Counted from the stretch's first letter, positions 26,769 to 35,036 are shown. The stretch is 64,000 bases of DNA from Pseudonocardia broussonetiae (GCF_013155125.1 NZ_CP053564.1:5153501-5217500); one strand, 5' to 3'. Numbers and translations: made by a program. The notes: generated by a model from the letters alone, not told the origin.

Positions 26769-26869
26769 CTGCCCGCCGCTCGTACGAGCAGGCCGACCGG
26801 AACCTGTCATAACGGCGACCGAGGGGCGTCCGAGGTGCGGGGAGGGGCGTTCGAAGATACGTTCGAGCC

Positions 26870-27076
26870 ATGACCGACAAGAACGATGTCCCGGCCACCG
26901 CGGAGAAGGATCCCGACGACTGGACCACCGGCGACGAGCCCATGACGGGCGCCCAGAAGTCCTACCTCCAGACGCTGGCCACGGAGGCCGGCGAGGAGGT
27001 TCCCGGCGACCTGTCGAAGGCCGACGCGTCGAAGAAGATCGACGAGCTGCAGTCGCAGACCGGCCGGGGCCAGTAG
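26870..27076 (+). CDS. DUF3072 small protein
   Basis: The 68-residue acidic protein fits DUF3072, a short actinobacterial family with the conserved DPDDWTTGDEPMTGAQKSYL and LSKADASKKIDELQ segments. The function is unknown. The second segment looks like a SAP- or Rho-N-like helix pair, so nucleic-acid binding is possible but unproven. A TACGTT hexamer ends six bases before the ATG with no Shine-Dalgarno, so the message may be leaderless. It is monocistronic and converges on a hypothetical gene. Confidence 0.85.
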   Translation: MTDKNDVPATAEKDPDDWTTGDEPMTGAQKSYLQTLATEAGEEVPGDLSKADASKKIDELQSQTGRGQ

Positions 27077-27110
27077 GCCCTGCCCGGAGCTCCTACCTGG
27101 GCCTCCTCGA

Positions 27111-27138
27111 ACATCCGATAATCGAGGTTATGACAGTT
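27111..27138. other. dif-like XerC/XerD recombination site
   Basis: The 28 bases split into an 11-bp left arm ACATCCGATAA, a 6-bp spacer TCGAGG and an 11-bp right arm TTATGACAGTT. The inner ATAA/TTAT symmetry and the CCGATAA-N6-TTATG core are those of chromosomal dif sites; from memory, mycobacterial dif has a similar core. It lies in a gap between convergent genes. It could be the replication-terminus dif or an integrative-element target; no recombinase is nearby. Confidence 0.45.
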
Positions 27139-27146
27139 CAACCCGC

Positions 27147-27169
27147 GGAGGCCCGCTCACAGGGCCTCC
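27147..27169. terminator. Bidirectional terminator between convergent genes
   Basis: GGAGGCCC (27147-27154) and GGGCCTCC (27162-27169) form an 8-bp stem with a 7-base loop. It lies between the DUF3072 gene and the convergent hypothetical gene and could serve both. Confidence 0.65.
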
Positions 27170-27177
27170 CGGGCAGC

Positions 27178-27501
27178 TCAGTCGTAGTCGCGCCAGATCT
27201 CCGACACCCCGGCGGCCGGTACGGCGCCGGGGTCGGTGCGGCCCTCGACGGTCACCATCACCGCGCCCGACGGCATCTCCAGCACGACGCGGCGGTTGTT
27301 GGGCACGTCCGCCTGCAGGACGCCGCGCGGCATGACGTGGCCGTGGTCGTCGAGCGCTGTGATGAGCACGTGGCTGCCGCCCCAGGTCGAGCCGAACGTG
27401 ACCCAGGAGCGCTTCACGACGGCCGAGGACCGGCCGGCCTCGACCATGGCGGTGGCCCGGAACGAGCCGTCGGGCTGCGGGGTGAGGGGGATGCCGAACA
27501 T
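27178..27501 (-). CDS. Hypothetical protein, 107 aa
   Basis: I do not recognise a family. The protein is predicted mostly beta-stranded (alternating pattern in RATAMVEAGRSSAVVKRSWVTFGSTW and VVLEMPSGAVMVTVEG) with no signal peptide or membrane helix. The ATG at 27501 is the first reasonable start; the frame upstream is antisense to the TetR gene. It lies 20 bp after the TetR stop and could be the last gene of the epimerase-monooxygenase-TetR operon. It converges on the DUF3072 gene. Confidence 0.65.
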   Translation of the reverse strand: MFGIPLTPQPDGSFRATAMVEAGRSSAVVKRSWVTFGSTWGGSHVLITALDDHGHVMPRGVLQADVPNNRRVVLEMPSGAVMVTVEGRTDPGAVPAAGVSEIWRDYD

Positions 27502-27521
27502 GCGGGTGATCGTTCCAGACG

Positions 27522-28112
27522 TCAGGGCCTGGCCGCCACGAACGGCATGACGATCTCGTCGGTGATCCGCAGGACGACCTCGTCGTCGATCGGGTCGCCC
27601 GTGATGAGGAACCGGTGCCACAGCACGCTCTGCCCGAGCTCGCGGGCGAACTCGACCGGCACGTCGGGGCGCAGCTCCCCCCGGCCGATCCCCCGCCGGA
27701 TCAGCCGCGCCATCTCGGCCTTGCGCCACCCGATGACGCCCTCGCGGAACGCGGTGCGCAGCTCCGGGTCCTGCTGCATGGCGGCGACCGTCGCGGCGAC
27801 GACCGGCGCGGTGGCCGGGTCGGTGAGCGTGGCGGCCCAGCCGCGCAGCACGGCGAGCAGGTCGTCGCGGTAGCTGCCGGTGTCGGGCGCTGGGATCGAC
27901 CCGGTGGCCACGTGCAGCAGCACGTCCCGCAGCAGCGACGCCCGGTCCGGCCACCGCCGGTAGAGCACCGGCTTGGACGTGCCGGCCGCCGCGGCGACCG
28001 CCTCCATCGTCACTCCCCCCGGCCCGTGCGCGGTGACCAGGACGAGCACGGCGCGCCGGATGGCCGCCTCCAGCTCCGCGCCCCGGCGCCGGCGGGCCGG
28101 GGCGGCGCTCAC
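27522..28112 (-). CDS. TetR/AcrR-family regulator
   Basis: The 196-residue protein has an N-terminal TetR helix-turn-helix (VTMEAVAAAAGTSKPVLYRRWPDRASLL) preceded by a basic ARRRRG stretch. Its C-terminal ligand-binding domain is of the TetR_C_16-like type (AATVAAMQQDPELRTAFREGV, LITGDPIDDEVV). It is the downstream member of an operon with a FAD monooxygenase and an NAD-dependent epimerase. A palindrome upstream of that operon is the likely operator. GTG at 28112 is chosen for its AGGA site; GTG at 28127 is possible and would nearly abut the monooxygenase. Confidence 0.88.
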   Translation of the reverse strand: MSAAPARRRRGAELEAAIRRAVLVLVTAHGPGGVTMEAVAAAAGTSKPVLYRRWPDRASLLRDVLLHVATGSIPAPDTGSYRDDLLAVLRGWAATLTDPATAPVVAATVAAMQQDPELRTAFREGVIGWRKAEMARLIRRGIGRGELRPDVPVEFARELGQSVLWHRFLITGDPIDDEVVLRITDEIVMPFVAARP

Positions 28113-28132
28113 CGCACCATCCTGCACCGGGC

Positions 28133-29287
28133 TCAGGACGCCCGGCCCGGGTGCCCGGCGACCCCGACGGGTGGGGGCTCCCACCGCTGCACGGCGGCCA
28201 CCTGCGACGCGGTCCACGCGTCGGGCAGCAGGCGCACGACGCCGTCGCGGATCGCGGCGGCCACCGGGGACGAGGCCTGCGCGACGGCCCCCACCCGGCG
28301 GGAGGTGCGCAGGAGCCGGGCGGTCCGGGGGCGGCGCAGGGCGTCGTAGCGGTCCAGGGCGCGGTCGACTCCCCCGGTGTCGCCCGTGAGCAGCCGCACC
28401 AGCGTCGCCGCGTCCTCGAGCGCCTGCCCGCCGCCCTGGCCGAGGTCGGGCGTCATGGCGTGGGCGGCGTCGCCGAGCAGCACGCACCGCCCGCGCCGGA
28501 ACGTGCGCAGCGGCGCGGCGAGGTCGTGGATGTCGAGGCGGTGCACGGCGTCCGGGTCGGTCGCGTCGAGGACGGCCGGGATCGGCGCGTGCCAGCCGGC
28601 GAAGGCGGCGCGGGCTGCGACGTGCTCGTCGTGCGGCGGGACGCCGGCGGGCATCGAGCGCACCCCGAACCAGTACACGCGGCCGTCGTGCAGCGGGACC
28701 AGGCCGAACCGCAGCCCGCGGCCCCAGGTCTCCCCCGCGCCACCGAGCAGGTCGACCGGGGTGCGGGTGACGCCGCGCCAGGCCGAGTAGCCCGAGTACC
28801 GCAGGCCCGGGTCGCCCGGCCAGGACGCCCGGACCGCGCTGCGGATGCCGTCGGCGGCGACGACCAGGTCGGCGGGCTCCACTCCACCGGAGTGGGTCAC
28901 CGTCCGCCCGTCCGCCGAGACGCCGGTGACGTCGACGCCGCACCGGACCTCCCCCGCCGCGTCGCCGAGGACCTCCTGCAGGTCGGCGCGGTGCACGACC
29001 CGCAGGTCGGCGACGGCGGTGCCCGGCAGCCGGGCCAGCCAGCGGCCGTCGGGCGTGCGCTGGCCGGCCTGCAGCGCCGCGGCCGAGGCCGAGGTGCGGG
29101 CGCGGACGGCGTCGCCGAGGCCGAGGGCGTCGAGCGCGGTGAACCCGTTGCGCCACAACGACAGCCCGGCTCCGACGGCCCGCAGCTCGGCCGCCCGCTC
29201 CAGCACGACGACGTCGGCCCCGGCCCGGCGCAGGCCCGCGGCCGCCGCCAGCCCGCCGATGCCGGCGCCGATCACGACGGCCCTCAC
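28133..29287 (-). CDS. FAD-dependent monooxygenase (PHBH/UbiH fold)
   Basis: The 384-residue flavoprotein has the GxGxxG FAD motif at its start (VVIGAGIGGLAAAAGLRRAG), the DG motif VAADGIRSAVR near residue 150 and the second FAD motif GRCVLLGDAAHAMTPDLGQGG near residue 280. It belongs to the group A aromatic hydroxylases (salicylate- or zeaxanthin-epoxidase-like); the substrate is unknown. It probably hydroxylates or inactivates an aromatic compound using NAD(P)H and O2. The GTG start overlaps the epimerase stop by 4 bp, and a TetR regulator follows. Confidence 0.93.
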   Translation of the reverse strand: MRAVVIGAGIGGLAAAAGLRRAGADVVVLERAAELRAVGAGLSLWRNGFTALDALGLGDAVRARTSASAAALQAGQRTPDGRWLARLPGTAVADLRVVHRADLQEVLGDAAGEVRCGVDVTGVSADGRTVTHSGGVEPADLVVAADGIRSAVRASWPGDPGLRYSGYSAWRGVTRTPVDLLGGAGETWGRGLRFGLVPLHDGRVYWFGVRSMPAGVPPHDEHVAARAAFAGWHAPIPAVLDATDPDAVHRLDIHDLAAPLRTFRRGRCVLLGDAAHAMTPDLGQGGGQALEDAATLVRLLTGDTGGVDRALDRYDALRRPRTARLLRTSRRVGAVAQASSPVAAAIRDGVVRLLPDAWTASQVAAVQRWEPPPVGVAGHPGRAS

Positions 29288-30231
29288 GCCGCCCGCCCTC
29301 CGGTCGTGCGGCGGCGGTACGAGGCGAGGGTGCGGTCGATCCCCTCGGCGTAGGGCGTCGGGGTGGACCCGAACCGCCCGGCGAACGCCGAACCGTCGAC
29401 CACGAACGGCATCTCGAACTGGTAGACGAGCTCGGCGCCCTCCCGGGCGAGCGGCCAGACCAGGCCCAGCGCCCGCCCGGCGCGCGACCCGATCCGCACG
29501 AGCGGCGCCCGGTCGCCGGTGCGGGCCCGGATCTGCGTCACCAGCGCGCGCCCGGTCGTCGGCGCGGGGTGCGGGACGTGCCACACGCGGCCGAGCGCGT
29601 CGTCGGGCGCCTCACCGAGGGTGGCGAGGACCGCGGCGAAGTCGTCGACGAGGGTCGGGGTCAGCGCGTGGTCGAGCCCGCCGACCCAGCACAGCGGACG
29701 GCCCGCGACGGCCGCGCCGAACAGGCTCGCGGCCAGCAGCGACTCGACGCCGGGCCCGTAGAGCTCCCCGGCGCGCCCGATCACCGTGGCGCACCGGCCG
29801 CGGGCGTGCGCGCCCAGGACCGTGTCGGCGAGCCAGGCCCGCAGGACGCCCTTCGGGCAGACCGGACGGACCGGCGTCGACTCCGTCATCGGCGCGTCGA
29901 CCCGCCCGTACATCCAGGTGTCGTCGGCGAAGACCAGGCGGGCCCCGGCCGCGGCCGCGCCGACCACGGTGCCGCGGACGGCGGCCGGGAAGACCGTGGT
30001 CCACCGGTCGAGCGGCGGGTTCACGGCGTTGTAGACGGCGGAGGCGCCCGCGCAGACCTCCCGCATCCGGGCGGCGTCGACGGCGTCCCCCGTGACGACC
30101 TCGACGCCGTCGGGCGCCGGACCGCCGCGCCTGCTCACCGCGCGGACCCGGTGCCCCCGTCGGACCAGCTCCCGGACGAGCGCGGAGCCGGTGCCCCCGG
30201 TCGCGCCCACCACCACGTGCAGATCGCTCAT
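29284..30231 (-). CDS. NAD(P)-dependent epimerase/dehydratase-family protein
   Basis: The 315-residue protein is an atypical short-chain dehydrogenase. It has the N-terminal Rossmann VVVGATGGTGSALVRELVRRG and extended-SDR features, including a YGP motif (ELYGPGVES) and FADDTWMYG, where a Tyr active site would sit. The classical YxxxK is not clear, so it may be an NmrA-like or non-catalytic member. AGGAGG lies seven bases before the ATG. A perfect 7-bp-armed palindrome just upstream overlaps its promoter region. It heads the monooxygenase-TetR operon. Confidence 0.88.
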   Translation of the reverse strand: MSDLHVVVGATGGTGSALVRELVRRGHRVRAVSRRGGPAPDGVEVVTGDAVDAARMREVCAGASAVYNAVNPPLDRWTTVFPAAVRGTVVGAAAAGARLVFADDTWMYGRVDAPMTESTPVRPVCPKGVLRAWLADTVLGAHARGRCATVIGRAGELYGPGVESLLAASLFGAAVAGRPLCWVGGLDHALTPTLVDDFAAVLATLGEAPDDALGRVWHVPHPAPTTGRALVTQIRARTGDRAPLVRIGSRAGRALGLVWPLAREGAELVYQFEMPFVVDGSAFAGRFGSTPTPYAEGIDRTLASYRRRTTGGRAA

Positions 30232-30243
30232 GTCGGCCTCCTG

Positions 30244-30261
30244 AGATACGCTACCGTATCT
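30244..30261. promoter_or_regulatory. Palindromic operator, probably for the local TetR regulator
   Basis: AGATACG-CTAC-CGTATCT is a perfect inverted repeat with 7-bp arms. It begins 13 bases upstream of the epimerase ATG and covers the stop codon of the 52-residue gene. Position and shape fit autoregulation by the TetR protein encoded at the end of the operon. Confidence 0.65.
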
Positions 30262-30409
30262 TCATCGGCTCGGTCCGGGAAGAGCGGACGGGCGAGCCGA
30301 CCGGGACGGCGTCCTGCAGCATCCGCCACCGCCCGCACGGGCAGCGCTGGTAGGAGACGAGCCCCTCGGAGGTGAGGTGCCGGGAGACGGTGGACCACTG
30401 GTGCGTCAT
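30251..30409 (-). CDS. Small CxC protein, 52 aa
   Basis: An ATG at 30409 opens a 52-codon frame containing VSRHLTSEGLVSYQRCPCG and RWRM. This resembles short actinobacterial proteins with a 'HLTSEG..Y.RC.CG' core that I remember as hypothetical and widespread. The CPC motif could be one half of a zinc site. The basic C-terminus ends MKIR, with the stop inside the TetR-type palindrome. It lies 19 bp before the epimerase gene and 26 bp from the divergent CGNR gene. No function is known. Confidence 0.6.
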   Translation of the reverse strand: MTHQWSTVSRHLTSEGLVSYQRCPCGRWRMLQDAVPVGSPVRSSRTEPMKIR

Positions 30410-30435
30410 GGCCTCGACACTGCTGTAATGAGCTT

Positions 30436-30948
30436 GTGCACATCAACCCTTACGGGCGTGACCCGGTTCTCCTCGCCGTGGACCTGGTCAACCGGCCCCC
30501 CGCGACGGCCGACGCGCTGCGGGCTCGGTGCCTCGACGCCGGGCTGGTGGTCGACGCCCCCGTGCGGGAGGCCGACCTCACCGAGGTCCGGGACTACCTC
30601 GACGCCTGGACCGGCATCGTCGACGCCCCCGAGCCGGCCGACCGCGCCCGCGCGCTCAACGCACTGCTCGCCGCCTCGGCCGCGCACCCGCGCCTGACCG
30701 ACCACGCCGACACCGGCTGGCACATCCACTACCGCGACGACGACATGACCCTCGCCGGGGTCGTCTGCTCGCTGGTCAGCGTGGGGACGGCGCTGCACCT
30801 GACCGGCCGCGGCATGCACCGGCTGGGCCGCTGCGGGGCCGACGGCTGCGGGCGGGTGTTCGCCGACGTCTCGCGCACCGGGCGGCAGCGCTACTGCTCC
30901 CCCGCCTGCGCCAACCGCGACGCCGTGCGCCGCCACCGGAGCCGGTGA
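30436..30948 (+). CDS. CGNR zinc-finger protein (ABATE domain)
   Basis: The 170-residue protein combines an N-terminal ABATE domain (residues 1-125, containing VDLVNRPPATADALR and helical DYLDAWTGIVDA) with a C-terminal CGNR zinc finger: CGADGCGRVFADVSR..RYCSPACANRDAVRRHR. Such proteins are presumed stress-linked transcription regulators, with the finger contacting DNA. The GTG follows TGTAAT (30424-30429) by six bases with no ribosome site, so initiation is probably leaderless. It shares one base with the following acetyltransferase (TGATG), so the two are coupled. Confidence 0.92.
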   Translation: MHINPYGRDPVLLAVDLVNRPPATADALRARCLDAGLVVDAPVREADLTEVRDYLDAWTGIVDAPEPADRARALNALLAASAAHPRLTDHADTGWHIHYRDDDMTLAGVVCSLVSVGTALHLTGRGMHRLGRCGADGCGRVFADVSRTGRQRYCSPACANRDAVRRHRSR

Positions 30949-31694
30949 TGGACCGCGACGCGCTGCGGCGGGCCTACGACGAGCAGGTGCGCCGGGGCGG
31001 GCGGTCCGGTGCGGTGGTGCGGGAGGACTCCCCCACGTGGGCCGGCGTCGCCTGGTCCGACCTCGACGAGGACACCGTCGACGCCGCCGTCGCCGAGCAG
31101 GTCCGGCACTTCGCCGGGCGCGCGTGGGAGTGGAAGCACTACTCCTACGACGCCCCGGCCGACCTCCCGGCCCGGCTCGCCGCCGCCGGCCTGGTGGCGG
31201 GCGAGCCGGAGACGGTGCTGGTCGCGGACCTGCGCGCGGTGCGCCTCGACGCGCCTGCGCCTCCCGGCATCGAGCTCCGCGAGGTCGACGGCGCCGCCGA
31301 CGCCGCGGACCTCGTGGCCGTGCACGACGCCGTCTTCGGCGGCGACCACTCCGCGATCGGCCGCGAGCTGCTCGCCTCGGTGACGACGGTGGGGGTGGTG
31401 GCGCGGGCCGGCGGCGTCCCGGTGGCCGCGGGGCGGGTCGAGCTGGGCCCCGGCCCGGACTTCGCCGGGCTGTGGGGCGGCGGGACGCTGCCGGAGTGGC
31501 GCGGGCGGGGCCTGTTCCGGGCGCTCGTCGCGCACCGGGCGCAGCGGGCCGCCGCCCGCGGTCACCGCTTCCTGCAGGTCGACGCCACCGCGGCCAGCGC
31601 CCCGATCCTGCGCCGGCTCGGGTTCGTCGAGCTGGCCGTCACGACGCCGTTCACCCTCGCTCTCAGCGCTCCGCCGACGCCGCCCACAGGTTGA
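30948..31694 (+). CDS. GNAT-family N-acetyltransferase
   Basis: The 248-residue protein has a helical N-terminal extension (1-105) and a C-terminal GNAT domain. The acetyl-CoA pyrophosphate loop is readable as LPEWRGRGLFRALVAHRA (consensus RGxGxA/G), followed by FLQVDATAASAPILRRLGFV. It acetylates an unidentified amine, perhaps an antibiotic, polyamine or protein terminus. It is translationally coupled to the CGNR regulator. Its last 32 bases overlap the 3' end of the convergent aldo-keto reductase. Confidence 0.9.
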   Translation: MDRDALRRAYDEQVRRGGRSGAVVREDSPTWAGVAWSDLDEDTVDAAVAEQVRHFAGRAWEWKHYSYDAPADLPARLAAAGLVAGEPETVLVADLRAVRLDAPAPPGIELREVDGAADAADLVAVHDAVFGGDHSAIGRELLASVTTVGVVARAGGVPVAAGRVELGPGPDFAGLWGGGTLPEWRGRGLFRALVAHRAQRAAARGHRFLQVDATAASAPILRRLGFVELAVTTPFTLALSAPPTPPTG

Positions 31695-32691
31695 TCCCGC
31701 CGTCGACGGCGTGCTCGTCGATCCGCTTGAGCTCCTCGTCGTCGAAGGAGAGCCGGTCGAGCGCGCCGAGGCTGTCGTCGAGCTGCTCGACGCTGCTGGC
31801 GCCGATCAGCACCGACGTCACGCGCTCGTCCCGCAGCGCCCAGGCCAGCGCCATCTGCGCGAGCGACTGGCCGCGGGCGGCGGCCATGTCGTTCAGCGCG
31901 CGGACGTGGCGCAGCGCCTGCTCGGTGAGCAGGTCGGGCGAGAGCGACTTGTCCTGCGCCGCGCGCGAGCCCTCGGGGATGCCGTCGAGGTACTTGTTCG
32001 TCAGCATCCCCTGCGCGAGCGGGGAGAACGCGATGCAGCCGACGCCCTCCTCGCCGAGGACGTCGAGCAGGTCCTCCTCGATCCAGCGGTTGAGCATCGA
32101 GTACGAGGGCTGGTGGATGAGCAGCGGCGTGCCCAGGTCGCGCAGGATCGCGACGGCCTCGCGCGTGCGCTCCCCCGAGTACGACGAGATGCCCGCGTAC
32201 AGCGCCTTCCCGGAGCGGACGGCCGTGTCGAGGGCGCCCATCGTCTCCTCGAGAGGGGTGTCCGGGTCGTAGCGGTGGCTGTAGAAGATGTCGACGTACT
32301 CGACACCCATCCGCGCGAGCGACTGGTCCAGGCTCGCCAGCAGGTACTTGCGCGACCCGCCGCCCTGGCCGTACGGGCCGGGCCACATGTCGTAGCCGGC
32401 CTTCGTCGACAGGACCAGCTCGTCGCGGTAGGGGCGCAGGTCCTGGGCGTAGATCGTGCCGAAGTTCGACTCGGCGCTGCCGTAGGGCGGGCCGTAGTTG
32501 TTGGCGAGGTCGATGTGGGTGACGCCGCGGTCGACGGCGCGGCGCAGGATCGCGCGCTGCGTCTCGAGCGGCTTGTCGTCACCGAAGTTGTGCCAAAGCC
32601 CGAGCGAGATCGCGGGCAGCAGGAGACCGCTGCGCCCGGTGCGTCGGAACGCGGCGGCGTCGTATCGGGTGGGGTCGGCGAGGTAGGTCAC
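31663..32691 (-). CDS. Aldo-keto reductase (YghZ/L-glyceraldehyde-3-phosphate reductase type)
   Basis: The 342-residue TIM-barrel oxidoreductase shows HIDLANNYGPPYGSAE (Asp and Tyr of the active site), STKAGYDMWPGPYG (Lys), YVDIFYSHRYDPDTPLEETM and the NADPH-binding end VLIGASSVEQLDDSL. The inserted GYDMWPGPYGxGGSRKYL segment is characteristic of the AKR14/YghZ branch, which detoxifies L-glyceraldehyde 3-phosphate and methylglyoxal. The GTG at 32691 has a GGATGGGG site; another GTG lies 15 bases upstream. The C-terminal codons overlap the convergent GNAT gene. Confidence 0.94.
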   Translation of the reverse strand: MTYLADPTRYDAAAFRRTGRSGLLLPAISLGLWHNFGDDKPLETQRAILRRAVDRGVTHIDLANNYGPPYGSAESNFGTIYAQDLRPYRDELVLSTKAGYDMWPGPYGQGGGSRKYLLASLDQSLARMGVEYVDIFYSHRYDPDTPLEETMGALDTAVRSGKALYAGISSYSGERTREAVAILRDLGTPLLIHQPSYSMLNRWIEEDLLDVLGEEGVGCIAFSPLAQGMLTNKYLDGIPEGSRAAQDKSLSPDLLTEQALRHVRALNDMAAARGQSLAQMALAWALRDERVTSVLIGASSVEQLDDSLGALDRLSFDDEELKRIDEHAVDGGINLWAASAER

Positions 32692-32747
32692 CGCCCCATC
32701 CTGCACCGGTCCCGGCAGGTCCACCGGTGTCGGCGGGCCCGCGACCG

Positions 32748-33536
32748 TCAGCGCCCCCCGCGGGCGAACCGGCCCGGCGTCGTGCCGACCTGCCGGGTGA
32801 AGTGCCGGTGCAGGTGGGCCTGGTCGTGGAAGCCGACGGCGCCGGCGACGTCGGCGATCGGGGCGCCCTCGAGCAGCAGGCGGCGGGCCCGCTCGACGCG
32901 GCGGCCGGTGAGGTAGCGGTGCGGCGGCAGCCCGTACGCGGCGGTGAAGCGGCGCACCAGGTGGGCGGGGTGGGCGTGCAGGATCCGGCCGGCGTCGCGC
33001 AGCGCGAGGCCGTCGGCGAGGTGGGCGTCGAGGAGGTCGCGCAGGTCGCGGGCCAGGCCGGGCCCTCCCGGGTCGTTTGCTCCGTCGGGCTCCGGCGCGG
33101 CCCGCAGGTGCGCGCGGATCCGGTCGCCGATGAGCGCCAGGCGGCTCTCGGCCTCCAGCCCGGTGCCCGGCTCCCGCAGCACGCGGTGCAGCTGGTCGAC
33201 GCGGTCGCGCAGCAGGGCGTCGGGCAGGCTCGGGGTGGCGACGGCGGCACCGGTCAGCCCGGCGTCGAGGACGCCGGTGTCGACGTAGAGCACGCGCTTG
33301 CGGAAGCCGCCGTCGGTCGCCGCACGCCCGGTGTGGGCCACGAACGGCGGCAGCAGCGTGACCGCGGGTCGCAGCGCGCCGTGCTCGTGGCGGTCGAGGT
33401 CGTAGCGGATCGCGCCCTCGTCGACGACGAGCAGGGTCCACGTGTCGTGGGCGTGCACCGGGTAGGCGTGGTCGGTGAAGCGCGCGTGGAAGACCTCGGT
33501 GATGCCCGGGACGCCGGGCGCCCAGGCGCGCAGCAC
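32748..33536 (-). CDS. AraC-family transcriptional regulator
   Basis: The protein of about 262 residues has an N-terminal cupin-like sensing domain (ITEVFHARFTDHAYPVHAHDTWTLLVVDEG, with cupin His residues) and a C-terminal double helix-turn-helix of AraC type (GLALRDAGRILHAHPAHLVRRF and PIADVAGAVGFHDQAHLHRHF). It probably activates nearby genes in response to a small molecule; the divergent DUF2000 gene is the best candidate target. The start is uncertain: GTG at 33536 is annotated, while TTG at 33551 would add MYVRD, which fits the family N-terminus as I remember it. Confidence 0.88.
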   Translation of the reverse strand: MLRAWAPGVPGITEVFHARFTDHAYPVHAHDTWTLLVVDEGAIRYDLDRHEHGALRPAVTLLPPFVAHTGRAATDGGFRKRVLYVDTGVLDAGLTGAAVATPSLPDALLRDRVDQLHRVLREPGTGLEAESRLALIGDRIRAHLRAAPEPDGANDPGGPGLARDLRDLLDAHLADGLALRDAGRILHAHPAHLVRRFTAAYGLPPHRYLTGRRVERARRLLLEGAPIADVAGAVGFHDQAHLHRHFTRQVGTTPGRFARGGR

Positions 33537-33585
33537 GTCACGAACGTACAAGAACGGCGGGGGCGCCGGCCGCGACGCTGGTCCC

Positions 33586-33993
33586 GTGCACTTCGACACC
33601 AAGATCGCCGTCCTGCTCCGCGACGACCTGGCCGGCTGGCAGCGGCTCAACGTGACCGCGTTCCTCGCCAGCGGCATCGCCGCGAACCCCGACCTGCTCG
33701 GCGAGCCCTACGCCGACGCCGACGACACCCCGTACCTGCCGATGTTCCGCCAGCCGGTGCTCGTGTTCGCCGGCACCCGCGAGGTGCTGACGGCCGCGCA
33801 CGGCCGCGCGGTGGGCCGCGGGATGCCGATGGCGGTGTTCACGGCCGACCTGTTCGCCACCGGCCACGACGAGGCGAACCGCGCGGCGGTCGCGGCCGTC
33901 GCCCGCGAGAAGCTCGACCTCGTCGGGATCGCCGTGCACGGCCCGCGCAACGCCGTCGACAAGGTCCTGCGCGGGGCCGTGCTGCACGGCTAG
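33586..33993 (+). CDS. DUF2000-family protein
   Basis: The 135-residue protein fits DUF2000. It has the conserved start DTKIAVLLRDDLAGWQRLNVTAFL, the central PVLVFAGTREVL and the end AREKLDLVGIAVHGPRNAVDKVLRG. The family is uncharacterised and structurally related to peptidyl-tRNA-hydrolase-like folds. It diverges from the AraC regulator by about 50 bp; in other actinobacteria the same pairing is frequent as far as I recall. Its TAG stop and the stop of the convergent oxidoreductase share the palindrome CTAG at 33990-33993. Confidence 0.88.
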   Translation: MHFDTKIAVLLRDDLAGWQRLNVTAFLASGIAANPDLLGEPYADADDTPYLPMFRQPVLVFAGTREVLTAAHGRAVGRGMPMAVFTADLFATGHDEANRAAVAAVAREKLDLVGIAVHGPRNAVDKVLRGAVLHG

Positions 33994-35036
33994 CCTCGGG
34001 CGCCCCGATCGCGGACCGTGGGATCCTCGCCCACCTGGATGATCGTCTTGCCCAGGTTCTCGCCACGGAGCATCCCCCGGAACACCCTCGGTGCAGTGGC
34101 CAGGCCCGGCGTGATGTCCTCGAGGTAGGTGACCCGCCCGTCCCGGACCCACGCGGTCATGTCGGCGGTGAAGGACGTCGTCAGGGACTCGCGGAACTCG
34201 TCCTGGATGAACCCCCGGATGGTCAGGCTCCTGGTCAGCACGGTCCTCATCAGCGCCGGCGCGGGAGCCGGACCGGAGGTGGCCGCCGGGCCGTTGTACG
34301 TGGCGACCAGGCCGCACACCGGCACCCGCGCGTAGGTGTTGAGCCGAGGCAGGACGGCGTCCCACACGGCACCTCCGACGTTCTCGAAGTAGACGTCGAT
34401 CCCGTCGGGTGCCGCGGCGTCCAACGCGTCGCCGAGCTCCCCCGCCGTGCGGTCGATGACCGCGTCGAAGCCGAACCGGCGGGCGACGGCCTCCTTCGCC
34501 GCCCCGCCGACGATCCCCACCGTCCGCGCGCCGAGGGCCGAGGCGATCTGGCCGACCGTCGCGCCCACCGGCCCCGTCGCGGCCGCCACGACGAGGGTCT
34601 CACCCCGCTCCGGCTTCCCGATCGCGGTCACACCCGCGTAGGCGGTGAAGCCCGGCATGCCCAGGACGCCGAGCGCCGTCGTGATCGGGGCCGCGGCCGG
34701 GTCCAGCCTGCGCACCCGGCTCGCCGCGGCCACGGCGAACTCCTGCCACCCCGAAGCGGCGAGGACGACGTCCCCGGGAGCGAAGGCGTCGTCGGCCGAC
34801 TCCACCACCTCGCTCACCGTCGCGCCGACCATGACCGCGCCCAGCTCCACCGGATCCACGTACGAACGAGCCGCGTTCATCCGCCCTCGCATGTACGGGT
34901 CCAACGAGAGGTAGATGGTGCGCAGGAGCAGCTCCCCACGCTCGAGCGGCGGTGTCGACGACGACTCCATCCGGAAGTCGCCGTCGGCCGGTTCGCCGTC
35001 GGGCCGGGCTGCCAGGACGATCCTGCTGTTCTTCAC
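33990..35036 (-). CDS. NADP-dependent oxidoreductase (zinc-free MDR, curcumin-reductase-like)
   Basis: The 348-residue protein is a medium-chain reductase without zinc ligands. It has LSLDPYMRGRM near the N-terminus, GMPGFTAYAGVTAIGKPERGETLVV, the Rossmann AAATGPVGATVGQIASALG and FENVGGAVWDAVLPRLN. These mark the leukotriene-B4-dehydrogenase/CurA group that reduces alpha,beta-unsaturated carbonyls with NADPH. The GTG at 35036 has an AGGAGAGG site. It diverges from the QsdR-type regulator. Its codons use A/T at third positions more often than the neighbours on its left, as do the next two genes. Confidence 0.93.
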   Translation of the reverse strand: MKNSRIVLAARPDGEPADGDFRMESSSTPPLERGELLLRTIYLSLDPYMRGRMNAARSYVDPVELGAVMVGATVSEVVESADDAFAPGDVVLAASGWQEFAVAAASRVRRLDPAAAPITTALGVLGMPGFTAYAGVTAIGKPERGETLVVAAATGPVGATVGQIASALGARTVGIVGGAAKEAVARRFGFDAVIDRTAGELGDALDAAAPDGIDVYFENVGGAVWDAVLPRLNTYARVPVCGLVATYNGPAATSGPAPAPALMRTVLTRSLTIRGFIQDEFRESLTTSFTADMTAWVRDGRVTYLEDITPGLATAPRVFRGMLRGENLGKTIIQVGEDPTVRDRGARG

